Source: Dyadobacter sp. CY312 (GTDB lineage Bacteria; Bacteroidota; Bacteroidia; Cytophagales; Spirosomataceae). From it: DNA of 64,000 nt. The notes below the pieces were generated by a model that searched no databases, was not told the DNA's origin, and worked only from the letters and a program-made list of their open reading frames with translations. This document shows, in pieces, positions 17,827-26,220 of this stretch. The stretch covers positions 83,417-147,416 of the forward strand of contig NZ_JAJUXG010000020.1 of NCBI RefSeq assembly GCF_021390535.1, in the 5' to 3' direction. A program made the translations under genes and the position numbers. How positions within the stretch are numbered: the first letter of the stretch is position 1; the number at the start of each line of letters is the position of its first letter.

Positions 17827-17900
17827 CCATGGCAAGAACTAATAATAATTGCACCGAATGTCATTAGTAATTTTGTGATGTTTACTAAAAAATGCAATGA

Positions 17901-18263
17901 TCAGGAGGCTACGCTAACAGAGCTTACGATGGTGTAAGCAAAAACCATGGAAATACTCAGATTAACAGTTGCAGTAAATTGCGCTTTATGAAATCCCGAA
18001 CTTTGCCGGAAAGGTATAAGCTCCATAAAAACAGTGACCAACGACAAAAGCAGGTAACTGGTAACCATCAGACGTATATCACCCCAGATGACACTTTTAT
18101 GAACCAACATCAAATCTGTATCGACAAGACTTTTGGGAACATGCACAACATCAGGAAGTAAACGAAGAATATACCATGAGTAAAAGATCGTCATCAAAAT
18201 GATTAGCAAGGAAAGTAAGTTCAGTATCTTGAGGATTCTGAGATGCTTTTGGTAAATTTTCAT
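17901..18263 (-). CDS. Small membrane protein, unknown
   Basis: 120 aa with three hydrophobic segments: ILKILNLLSLLIILMTIFYSW, MVTSYLLLSLVTVFMELIP and ATVNLSISMVFAYTIVSS. The start MKIYQKHLRILK is basic, as expected for a cytoplasmic N-terminus. I do not recognise a family. It starts 13 bp downstream of the acetyltransferase stop on the same strand and may be co-transcribed. It ends 75 bp from mini-element copy A. Confidence 0.55.
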   Translation of the reverse strand: MKIYQKHLRILKILNLLSLLIILMTIFYSWYILRLLPDVVHVPKSLVDTDLMLVHKSVIWGDIRLMVTSYLLLSLVTVFMELIPFRQSSGFHKAQFTATVNLSISMVFAYTIVSSVSVAS

Positions 18264-18275
18264 CGCTGTTCAAGA

Positions 18276-19232
18276 TTAATGTTGATGCTCTGTTTCACAT
18301 TCATTTTCGTCATCCTGGGGTTCCTCCTGATCTGGCGTAAACAGCATGGCGGTACAAAAGCAGTTTTTACAATCCTTGCCCAGGAGCGTTTGATAGTTTA
18401 CACAGCTTTTACAGCCCTGCCAGAATTTCTTTTCCTTTGTAAGTTCATTATAGGTCACTGGCTCAAAACCCAGCTTTGTATTCATTTTCATCACAGCTGC
18501 GCCTGTGGTAATACTGAAAATTTTTGCATTCGGGTATAGGGTACGCGACAATTCAAAAATTCGCTGTTTGATCGCCTTGGCAACTCCACATTGGCGGTAA
18601 GCAGGCGCTACGATAAGACCCGAATTGGAAACAAACCCATAATTTTCATAGGTCTCGATGTATGAAAATCCTGCCCACTTGTTGTCCGGCGTAACTGCGA
18701 TAATGGCTTTGCCTTCGATCATTTTCCGGATTACAGATAAAGGGCTACGCTTAGAAATTCCGCTTCCCCGGTTGATGGCAGAGTCGTGCATTTCATCGGT
18801 AATCTGTTTGGCAAAAATCCAGTCTTCCCTGGTAGCCAAACGAAGCGTAAGATCTTCAATGCCTAAACCTGTGAACGGCCCGGGTTTTTCAATTTTTCGC
18901 AAGAAAATGCTGTAGAAATCATCCGGCATAAAAAACTTCAACCGCTTTCTTTCACTTTCACCCCTTTTGGCAAAAGGAGAAAATGAATAAATAAAGCTCT
19001 TTTCAATGGCTGCCCTGATGGCATTATCACCCTGATTGAGCAACGTTTTAGCGACCGAAAAGCATTTCCGGGATAAATTCAGATTGTAGTCCAAAACAGC
19101 TTCTCTGGAAAAGTCGAGCAGACGCTGGATGGATTTGTAAATATCACTGCTCAGTGCGCTTCTTTTATATAACTTCGCTAATTGCGGGAATTCAGACTCT
19201 ATTAAATGAACTGCTTCTAACTGAGAAATCAT
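18276..19232 (-). CDS. DUF7674-like domain fused to GNAT acetyltransferase with Cys cluster
   Basis: 318 aa from MISQLEAVHLIESEF at 19232; the upstream in-frame ATG adds 21 unlikely residues. Residues 1-115 are an all-helical domain that matches the small Kdp-adjacent protein at 28146 (YKSIQRLLDFS..., AKTLLNQGDNAIRAAIEKSF). Residues 130-270 are a GNAT fold with the acetyl-CoA loop VAPAYRQCGVAKAIKQRIF. The C-terminus carries CKSCVNYQ then CKNCFCTAM, a possible metal site, and a His/Glu-rich tail. The acyl acceptor is unknown; lysine acetylation or a small molecule are both possible. I recall the helical part as DUF7674. Confidence 0.75.
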   Translation of the reverse strand: MISQLEAVHLIESEFPQLAKLYKRSALSSDIYKSIQRLLDFSREAVLDYNLNLSRKCFSVAKTLLNQGDNAIRAAIEKSFIYSFSPFAKRGESERKRLKFFMPDDFYSIFLRKIEKPGPFTGLGIEDLTLRLATREDWIFAKQITDEMHDSAINRGSGISKRSPLSVIRKMIEGKAIIAVTPDNKWAGFSYIETYENYGFVSNSGLIVAPAYRQCGVAKAIKQRIFELSRTLYPNAKIFSITTGAAVMKMNTKLGFEPVTYNELTKEKKFWQGCKSCVNYQTLLGKDCKNCFCTAMLFTPDQEEPQDDENECETEHQH

Positions 19233-19373
19233 GGTTTGAATATTTTTTGTCTGAACGGATATATTCCAAACCTGTACCCAACTTGTGTATTTCAAAAATA
19301 AAATTCACAACCAACTGATTATCTAAATATTAAACTGATATATTTCTTTTTATAGATAACCATTTTACAAAAA

Positions 19374-19398
19374 AACGCCTATCAAATTGATAGGCGTT
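19374..19398 (-). terminator. Terminator of the kdp operon
   Basis: AACGCCTATC (19374-19383) pairs with GATAGGCGTT (19389-19398). The A-run just left (19368-19375) is a U-tract for minus-strand transcripts leaving the histidine kinase gene. Confidence 0.75.
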
Positions 19399-19420
19399 AT
19401 CATTATGGAAGGTGGTAAGA

Positions 19421-21151
19421 TCAGGACTTTGCCAGGTCAAAAAAGAAGGTGCTACCCATTCCTATCTCGCTGTTAACGCCAATGTGCCCGCCCTGGGCCT
19501 CAATGAATTCTTTGCTGATGGCTAGGCCGAGCCCTGTACCACTTTTAGCACTACCCGGAACCTGGAAATACCGGTTAAAGATCTTCGCCCGATAGCGGCT
19601 GTCAATGCCTTTTCCTTCGTCCTTTACAGAAAACTGTATCCCATTTTCGTGTGGTTTGATCTGGATATGAATCTGCCCCTGCTGCTGTGAATAGCGGATC
19701 GCGTTGGTCAGAAAATTAATGAGAACCCAAGCCGTTTTTTCAGTATCTGCTTTCACGTCCGGAAGGTTTTCTTCCATCTCCACCATGAGTCCGATCTGCT
19801 TTTGTTCGGCCTGCACTTTCACAGCCTCTAATGCATACTCGAGTATCAGTTCCGGTCTGGATTGTTGTATGTTGAGCTGGATATTACCGGTCTCGACCTG
19901 TGACATATTCAAAAGCTCGCCCGTAATTTTTAAAAGGCGGTCACTGTCTTCCTTGATGCTCTCTATCAGCTGCTGCTGCTCGTGGTTCACATGTCCCGTG
20001 TTTTGGTTTTCAAGTAGCAACAGGCTCATTTTTATTGATGAGATGGGTGTTTTTAGCTCATGGGAAACGGTGGCTATAAAGTTGGTCTTGGCAAAATCAA
20101 GCTCCTTAAACGGTGTAATGTTTTTGAGTATGATCACATGTCCGATCATCTTTTTTTCCCGCTCCCCGGTTGGCTTGATGGTAATATTGACTACTTCCTT
20201 TTCAAAATAGCTTTCCTTGTTATCTGCATAAATCTTAAGAGGAGCCGGCGGCAAGATTTCTGTCTTCTCAGCCTGGGGCAGATCATTGACCAGCGAGCGG
20301 ATCAGATCATTTTTTAAGGCAATGTCCTGGGCAGATTTGCCGATTATATCGTCCTGTCTGAGTCCTGAAATTTTAAGGGCCTCATTGTTGATGAAGAGCA
20401 CCGTCTTATTTTCATCAAGACCAATAACGGGCTCGTGCATGTTGTTAATCAATGTTTCAATTCTGATTTTTTCGATCAGTATTTTGGAAAGATTACTGTT
20501 GTTGTATTCTTCCAGTTTCTCGGCCATGGTATTAAAAGAATCGGCCATCTCGCCAAACTCGTTTTTCCCCCGATAGTGTACACGTTGGGAATAATTCTTG
20601 CCCGCAATTTCTTTGATACTGGCAGTAAGCTCCCTGACCGGATTGGCGATATTACCCGGCAGGTTGATCAAAAGTGTCATACCGAAAAGAAAGCAAAGCG
20701 TGCTTGATAGCACAATCCATGTATTTGCTGTTTTGGCGGTCTGATTTGCAATGCTGCTTTTATGTTCAATTGCAGCTCTGTTGACCTCCATAACTCTCGA
20801 AATATCTTTCCTGATCATCAAATGCAGGTTGGCGTTAAACGGGTCAGCTTTTAGTTTATCAAGACGTCCTACAATCTCGCCTGTTGCCTCGCCTTCACCT
20901 GGCTCAGTAATATTATTTTTTTGCAGGTTCAGGTTCTTTTCAAATACAGGCAGACCGTCCTGCTTCTGCTGTAAAAGATCCAGGGCAGCGATCATGTTCT
21001 CGCTATATTCCAGCGAATTGTAATTGTCAGCCAGAATGTTGGACGTATCGTTTTTAAGTGCTGTTATGTTTTTAATTCCGACTACCGACAGCACCAGGAT
21101 CATCGTAAACAAAAGGCCAATGCCCAGTCGTAGTTTGGTTTTAATTTTCAT
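19421..21151 (-). CDS. Membrane sensor histidine kinase of the kdp operon
   Basis: 576 aa. TM1 (LGIGLLFTMILVLSVVGI), a periplasmic helical sensor of about 130 aa, TM2 (TWIVLSSTLCFLFGMTLLI), HAMP (VRELTASIKEIAGKNYSQRV), PAS (IETLINNMHEPVIGLDENKT), HisKA with ATVSHELKTPISSIKMSLLL and HATPase boxes (LINFLTNAIRYSQ, VKDEGKGID, GTGLGLAISKEFIEAQGGHI). Its start overlaps the kdpD stop by one base (TGATG), so the two are translationally coupled. It supplies the kinase that the short KdpD lacks. The expected partner is a response regulator such as that at 28607, which is itself damaged. Confidence 0.9.
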   Translation of the reverse strand: MKIKTKLRLGIGLLFTMILVLSVVGIKNITALKNDTSNILADNYNSLEYSENMIAALDLLQQKQDGLPVFEKNLNLQKNNITEPGEGEATGEIVGRLDKLKADPFNANLHLMIRKDISRVMEVNRAAIEHKSSIANQTAKTANTWIVLSSTLCFLFGMTLLINLPGNIANPVRELTASIKEIAGKNYSQRVHYRGKNEFGEMADSFNTMAEKLEEYNNSNLSKILIEKIRIETLINNMHEPVIGLDENKTVLFINNEALKISGLRQDDIIGKSAQDIALKNDLIRSLVNDLPQAEKTEILPPAPLKIYADNKESYFEKEVVNITIKPTGEREKKMIGHVIILKNITPFKELDFAKTNFIATVSHELKTPISSIKMSLLLLENQNTGHVNHEQQQLIESIKEDSDRLLKITGELLNMSQVETGNIQLNIQQSRPELILEYALEAVKVQAEQKQIGLMVEMEENLPDVKADTEKTAWVLINFLTNAIRYSQQQGQIHIQIKPHENGIQFSVKDEGKGIDSRYRAKIFNRYFQVPGSAKSGTGLGLAISKEFIEAQGGHIGVNSEIGMGSTFFFDLAKS

Positions 21152-22281
21152 CAGGATAGGATGACCAAGTCAATTTCAGAAACGGAAAGTTTTTTAAGTA
21201 ATTGGTTAAATATATTAGTAGCCAGTATGACCCTGAACAGGTTCATGTGCGGCTTTCCAATACAGATCGTAGTAATATGTCTTTGCTCAGCCGTTTCCAT
21301 GATCACCCTGGAAACATGCGGGCTTTCAACACGGATGATCTCACCACCAAGCTCAGTGGCCAGTTTGAAGTTGTTGATCAAATGGCGCTGTTTGTCCAGT
21401 GCTATTTTGTCGGTGCTTTCCTTAGGTGTCTGCACATAAAGCAGCACCCATGGACTATTGTAGTAACTCGCCAGACGCGCTGTTTTACGGATCACATTTT
21501 TGGCTGTCACCGCATTGCTGCTGATGCAGGCCATAAAGCGGTTGGGTTTCAAGGCCGTCAAACCACGGGACGAAATCTGGGTTTCCACCTTACGCACTAC
21601 CTGGCTGGCCACCTCTTTTAATGCAAGTTCACGTAGCTGCAAGATGTTATTGGATGTAAAAAAATTACCCAGTGCGGTCGGCACTTTTTCCGGCGCATAG
21701 ATCTTGCCTTCTTTCAAACGGGTGATCAGCTCGTCTGCCGTCAGGTCTATATTGACCACTTCATCTGCCGATGCCAGTACACTGTCCGGAATCCGCTCCT
21801 TGACTTCAACGCCGGTAATATCTTTTACTTCTTCATTCAAACTTTCTATATGCTGGATATTGACCGCGCTGATCACATTGATTCCCGCATCCAGAATCTC
21901 CATTACATCCTGCCAGCGCTTGTCGTTTTTGCTTCCTTCGATATTGGTGTGTGCCAGCTCATCAATAATGACAATTTCAGGCCGTAAGCTGATTACGGCC
22001 TGAATGTCGAGCTCCTCCAATTCCTTCCCTTTGTAAAACAGTTTCCGGCGCGGGATCACCGGCAGGCCTTCCAAAAGCGCGTGCGTTTCTTTACGGTTGT
22101 GCGTTTCTATGTAGCCGATCTTGACATCGATACCGTTTCGCATCAGCGTATGCGCTTCCTGCAACATCCGGAAAGTTTTGCCTACACCGGCGCTCATACC
22201 GATGTAGACTTTGAACTTGCCCCTGCGGGACTGCTGGATCAAGTCCAGAAAATGTTTTACGTGGCTTTCCTTTTCAGTCAT
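21151..22281 (-). CDS. kdpD: KdpD N-terminal sensor (KdpD + Usp domains, no kinase)
   Basis: 376 aa, against about 890 for E. coli KdpD. Residues 15-225 are the KdpD domain with Walker A GMSAGVGKTFRML and Walker B IVIIDELAHTN. Residues 245-370 are the Usp-like domain starting NRFMACISSNAVTAKNVIRK. The four membrane helices, GAF and kinase modules are absent. It is not a truncation scar, because the frame ends cleanly and couples to the next gene. Starts directly after the porin stop codon (TAG ATG). In Bacteroidota this half-KdpD is thought to act with a separate kinase; here that is the 19421 gene. Confidence 0.88.
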   Translation of the reverse strand: MTEKESHVKHFLDLIQQSRRGKFKVYIGMSAGVGKTFRMLQEAHTLMRNGIDVKIGYIETHNRKETHALLEGLPVIPRRKLFYKGKELEELDIQAVISLRPEIVIIDELAHTNIEGSKNDKRWQDVMEILDAGINVISAVNIQHIESLNEEVKDITGVEVKERIPDSVLASADEVVNIDLTADELITRLKEGKIYAPEKVPTALGNFFTSNNILQLRELALKEVASQVVRKVETQISSRGLTALKPNRFMACISSNAVTAKNVIRKTARLASYYNSPWVLLYVQTPKESTDKIALDKQRHLINNFKLATELGGEIIRVESPHVSRVIMETAEQRHITTICIGKPHMNLFRVILATNIFNQLLKKLSVSEIDLVILS

Positions 22282-23364
22282 CTAAAATGATAATGCAACA
22301 GATGTGATTAAAAAGTAATTCTGTTTTTTGGCACTGTTATCATAGGTAAAAATGGCGTCTTTGCTATTTAAACTCCTTGCTTCAACACGCCATATGACAT
22401 TGTCTACCGGCAGGTAATCAAAGTTCAGGGAATAGCCAAAGGTCTTAAAGCCATTGGGTGTACCCGTGCTGATGATCACCCCATTTTTGTCAGCGTAATA
22501 TTCACCTCTGGCCCCTATGTGTATCTTATCTGTTGGTGTAAACCGGGCAATGATTATCGGCGTGTACCAGGTATTACTGCCACTGCTGCCTTCTGGTTTC
22601 TTTTCAAATCCAAAGTCGACCCCTGCGGTCAGGCCAAACTTTTGGGTCAGCTGAAATATACCATAGACATTATGAAAATAGCGCATTTGCTTTAAACTAT
22701 CGGGTTTATCATTACCGATAAAAGTGCTGTAATTCAATGCTACGGATTCCGTTGGTTTATAAGTGATCTGGGTCCCGAAAGCTGGTGTTGAGTTGCCGTC
22801 TACCCTTTGGATCCTTTGCCAGCCGTTCAGATACATGGCTGAAAGATACAGTTTATCGTCTTTCGTCGTAAAACCAAGTTTGACTCCGGATTCAAAGTAC
22901 GGCGAATTTTCTGCCAAAAGGCTTCTGCTCAATGCCCAGTTGTCTTTTCCGATCGCACTTTCAAAACCGATGTGCGAAGGCATGATACCAGCATCCAGCC
23001 AAAGATTGGTCTTTTGTGAAAGCTTAACACCGACATTAGCTTCATAAATGTTTTTCAAAACACCAGGCTCTGCGCTGTAATTCGCGTTCATGTAGGTTCC
23101 TGCTGCCAAAGCGACATTGGCCCTGACACGGTCTGTAGCATAGTTTGCTTTGATGAAAGCCAGGTTCAAATTCACCTCATTCGCCCGGTTGAAATTGTAA
23201 AGAAAACCCGGCACGGTGTTGTTATCTGGACGGTTAAAATCATGGTTGTAATAAGCTTCAACATAACCGCTGATGGTCAATGGATTTTTTGTCTGCGTTG
23301 AGTCCTGCGCAATGGCTGGTTGTAAAACGGCTAAACCGAACGCGCTTAAAAGTAAATTTTTCAT
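22282..23364 (-). CDS. Outer-membrane porin of the kdp operon
   Basis: 360 aa. Signal peptide MKNLLLSAFGLAVLQPAIAQ, then DSTQTKNPLTISGYVEAYYN, a standard first strand of Bacteroidota porins. Alternating strands run to a final YFLITSVALSF ending in Phe, the outer-membrane barrel signature. It lies between kdpC and kdpD on the same strand, with no gap to kdpD, so it is part of the operon. A role in letting K+ or counter-ions across the outer membrane is inferred from position. A GC-rich hairpin sits just upstream. Confidence 0.85.
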   Translation of the reverse strand: MKNLLLSAFGLAVLQPAIAQDSTQTKNPLTISGYVEAYYNHDFNRPDNNTVPGFLYNFNRANEVNLNLAFIKANYATDRVRANVALAAGTYMNANYSAEPGVLKNIYEANVGVKLSQKTNLWLDAGIMPSHIGFESAIGKDNWALSRSLLAENSPYFESGVKLGFTTKDDKLYLSAMYLNGWQRIQRVDGNSTPAFGTQITYKPTESVALNYSTFIGNDKPDSLKQMRYFHNVYGIFQLTQKFGLTAGVDFGFEKKPEGSSGSNTWYTPIIIARFTPTDKIHIGARGEYYADKNGVIISTGTPNGFKTFGYSLNFDYLPVDNVIWRVEARSLNSKDAIFTYDNSAKKQNYFLITSVALSF

Positions 23365-23387
23365 TTCTTACTGTACTGGGAAATCGA

Positions 23388-23460
23388 TGTAACGACGCTG
23401 TTAAAATCGGCGGCCACCGGATCGCCGGGTCGCCGGATCGCCGGCCGCCGCGGCGTTACA
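23388..23460. repeat. GC-rich extended hairpin between kdpC and porin
   Basis: Outer arms TGTAACGACGC / GCGGCGTTACA and inner arms CGGCGGCC / GGCCGCCG flank a core with the 11-mer ACCGGATCGCC-like unit repeated (CCGGATCGCCGG twice). It is far richer in G+C than its surroundings. It could stabilise the upstream kdpABC message or attenuate read-through to the porin and sensors; it also resembles REP-type elements. Confidence 0.6.
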
Positions 23461-23482
23461 GGTGATGGCCGGCCTCTTTGTC

Positions 23483-24043
23483 TTATTTCAGCTCATCAAG
23501 AGCGATATTGAGTTTCAATACATTCACCTTTTCAGGTCCAAACATGCCTAGCAAAGGGCCTTCTGTGTTTTTGGCTACCAGCTGCTCAACCGTTTCAGGG
23601 GACAATTTTCTGATAGCCGCTATTCTTTTCACCTGCACCAAAGCAGATTTGGAAGTAATATCGGGATCAAGTCCGCTTCCGCTAGCTGTAACAAGTTCAA
23701 CCGGAATTTCCTTTTTCTCAACTCCTGGGTTGTGTACTAAAAACGTATCAATCCGGGCCTGAACAGTCGCCAGGTAATCGGGGTTCGATGGCCCTTTGTT
23801 ACTGCCACCACTTCCGGCTGAATTGTAATCAACTGCTGACGGACGCGAGTAAAAATATTTATCCTGGGTGAAAGTCTGACCGATATTGGTGTAATACTTT
23901 TTGCCACCGACTGTTACCACTTCGCCTTTACCTCCGTTTGGAGCAAGCTGGGCTACTCCCCAGATGACAGCTGTATAAACCCCTGCAAAGAATACCAGGG
24001 TAATGATTGTTAATTTAATCGCGGGAAATATGTTCGTTTTCAT
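23483..24043 (-). CDS. kdpC: K+-transporting ATPase subunit C
   Basis: 186 aa, one N-terminal membrane helix (IKLTIITLVFFAGVYTAVIW) and a periplasmic domain. KdpC hallmarks are visible: YFYSRPSAVDYNSAGSGGSN, ELVTASGSGLDPDIT and VNVLKLNIALDEL. It stabilises the KdpFABC complex and raises K+ affinity (family knowledge). Follows kdpB by 61 bp; that spacer contains reiterated AGCTATTAGCT-type sequence. Confidence 0.95.
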   Translation of the reverse strand: MKTNIFPAIKLTIITLVFFAGVYTAVIWGVAQLAPNGGKGEVVTVGGKKYYTNIGQTFTQDKYFYSRPSAVDYNSAGSGGSNKGPSNPDYLATVQARIDTFLVHNPGVEKKEIPVELVTASGSGLDPDITSKSALVQVKRIAAIRKLSPETVEQLVAKNTEGPLLGMFGPEKVNVLKLNIALDELK

Positions 24044-24104
24044 TTTTATTAGCTTTGAGCTGTTAGCTTTTGGCTATTAGCTATTTTACACTTTATTTTT
24101 TAGT

Positions 24105-26147
24105 TTAAATCCAGATACTGACAATCAGGTCTATTACTTTAATCCCAATAAAGGGAACAATTACACCTCCGAGACCATAGATGAAAAGGTTTCTTCTCAG
24201 CAACGCACTCGCACCAATCGGTTTGTAAGCAACTCCTTTCAGCGCAAGTGGAATCAGGATCGGGATGATAATTGCATTAAAGATCACCGCTGACAGGATC
24301 GCACTTTCCGGGCTGTTCAAATTCATGATGTTCAAACCTTTTAAGGCAGGAATGGCAGCGATAAACAAGGCCGGAATGATGGCAAAGTATTTGGCGACGT
24401 CATTGGCAATTGAAAAGGTAGTCAATGTACCACGTGTCATTAAAAGCTGCTTTCCGATTTCCACGATCTCGATCAGTTTAGTCGGGTCATTATCCAAATC
24501 GACCATATTACCAGCTTCCTTAGCTGCCTGTGTTCCGCTGTTCATGGCTACACCCACATCAGCCTGTGCAAGCGCTGGCGCATCGTTGGTACCGTCCCCC
24601 ATCATCGCCACCAGTTTACCACTTTCCTGTTCACGTTTGATGTAGTTCATTTTATCTTCCGGTTTTGCTTCGGCGATAAAGTCATCTACACCCGCCTTTT
24701 CAGCAATGAATTTGGCCGTTAAAGGGTTGTCGCCCGTCACCATCACCGTTTTCACACCCATCTTGCGAAGCCGCTCGAAACGTTCACTGATCCCCGTTTT
24801 GATGATATCCTGTAATTCGATCACACCCAGCACATGTTCGTTCTCTGTCACCACCAGCGGTGTTCCACCATTGCTTGAAATATCCTTTACAGTTTGTTCA
24901 ATGTCTGATGGAAATTTATTTCCAGCGTTCACAGTCAGGTTTTTGATTGAATCGAATGCACCCTTACGTATCCTTGTCTGATCAAAATCAACACCTGAAC
25001 TTCTTGTTTCAGCCGTAAACTTAATAAAAGTGGGGTTGCTCAGATTGCTGTAACTTGACGGGTTCAGGTTAGCTAATTCCAGGATCGATTTACCTTCCGG
25101 TGTCTCATCAGCAATTGAGCTTAAAACCGCGCATTTAATAAAGTGGTTATCTGTGACGCCTTTGGCTGCGTGAAAATGTGTGGCCTTTCTGTTACCAATG
25201 GTGATCGTACCTGTTTTATCCAAAAGTAGCACATCAATATCCCCGGCTGTTTCCACCGCCTTACCCGATTTGGTGATCACGTTCGCTCGTAAAGCCCTGT
25301 CCATTCCTGCAATCCCGATCGCCGATAACAGACCGCCGATTGTGGTCGGGATCAGACAAACGAAAAGAGAAATAAAGGCAGCGATCGTGATCGGCGTATT
25401 GGCAAAATCTGCGAAAGGTTTTAGTGTCACACACACAATGATAAAGACCAGTGTAAAACCTGCAAGCAGGATAGTCAATGCTATTTCATTCGGCGTTTTC
25501 TGACGGCTTGCACCTTCAACCAAGGCGATCATTTTATCCAGGAAACTTTCTCCCGGAGCCGTTGTCACCATTACTTTAATTTTATCCGAGAGAACCTTGG
25601 TACCTCCCGTCACACTGCTTTTATCACCTCCAGCTTCCCGGATTACCGGGGCCGATTCTCCCGTGATCGCACTTTCGTCGATCGTCGCAAGTCCTTCAAT
25701 GATTTCACCGTCCGTCGGGATATTATCGCCCGCTTCGCAGATGAACATATCCCCTTTTTTCATTGAGGCTGACATCACACTTTCGGTTTCCACACCAAAA
25801 CCCAGTTTGTTATTTACCACCAGTTTGGCGGGTGTTTCTTCCCTGGTTTTACGAAGACTGTCGGCTTGCGCTTTACCTCTTGCTTCCGCAATCCCTTCTG
25901 CAAAATTGGCAAAAAGCAAAGTGAGTAAGAGAACAAGAAAAACAACAAAGTTGTAAGCAAAACTGCCCTGTGATTTTTCCCCGGTAAGCACCCAAAGGCT
26001 TACGATCAGCATGACGAACGTTCCAATCTCCACGGTGAACATCACCGGATTACGAAACATGATCTTAGGGTTCAATTTGATAAATGATTGCTTTAAAGCC
26101 TCATTGACCAGTTCCTTTTGAAATAAGGAAGCATTTTGATTTTTCAT
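24105..26147 (-). CDS. kdpB: K+-transporting ATPase subunit B
   Basis: 680 aa P-type ATPase subunit that couples ATP hydrolysis to K+ uptake by KdpA. ITGESAPV near residue 160 keeps the regulatory serine phosphorylated in E. coli KdpB. The catalytic LLLDKTGTITIGNR is near 308, TGDNPLTAKFIAEKAGVDDF near 465, and GDGTNDAPALAQADVGVAMN near 515. Length and order are normal. It follows kdpA by 73 bp, again with AGCTATTAGC-like repeats in the gap. Confidence 0.97.
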   Translation of the reverse strand: MKNQNASLFQKELVNEALKQSFIKLNPKIMFRNPVMFTVEIGTFVMLIVSLWVLTGEKSQGSFAYNFVVFLVLLLTLLFANFAEGIAEARGKAQADSLRKTREETPAKLVVNNKLGFGVETESVMSASMKKGDMFICEAGDNIPTDGEIIEGLATIDESAITGESAPVIREAGGDKSSVTGGTKVLSDKIKVMVTTAPGESFLDKMIALVEGASRQKTPNEIALTILLAGFTLVFIIVCVTLKPFADFANTPITIAAFISLFVCLIPTTIGGLLSAIGIAGMDRALRANVITKSGKAVETAGDIDVLLLDKTGTITIGNRKATHFHAAKGVTDNHFIKCAVLSSIADETPEGKSILELANLNPSSYSNLSNPTFIKFTAETRSSGVDFDQTRIRKGAFDSIKNLTVNAGNKFPSDIEQTVKDISSNGGTPLVVTENEHVLGVIELQDIIKTGISERFERLRKMGVKTVMVTGDNPLTAKFIAEKAGVDDFIAEAKPEDKMNYIKREQESGKLVAMMGDGTNDAPALAQADVGVAMNSGTQAAKEAGNMVDLDNDPTKLIEIVEIGKQLLMTRGTLTTFSIANDVAKYFAIIPALFIAAIPALKGLNIMNLNSPESAILSAVIFNAIIIPILIPLALKGVAYKPIGASALLRRNLFIYGLGGVIVPFIGIKVIDLIVSIWI

Positions 26148-26220
26148 TTTTTTGGAGCTATTGGCTATTAGCTGCTAGCGATTAGCTTTGGCTGGTAGCT
26201 GTTACTTAATTTTTTTAATT

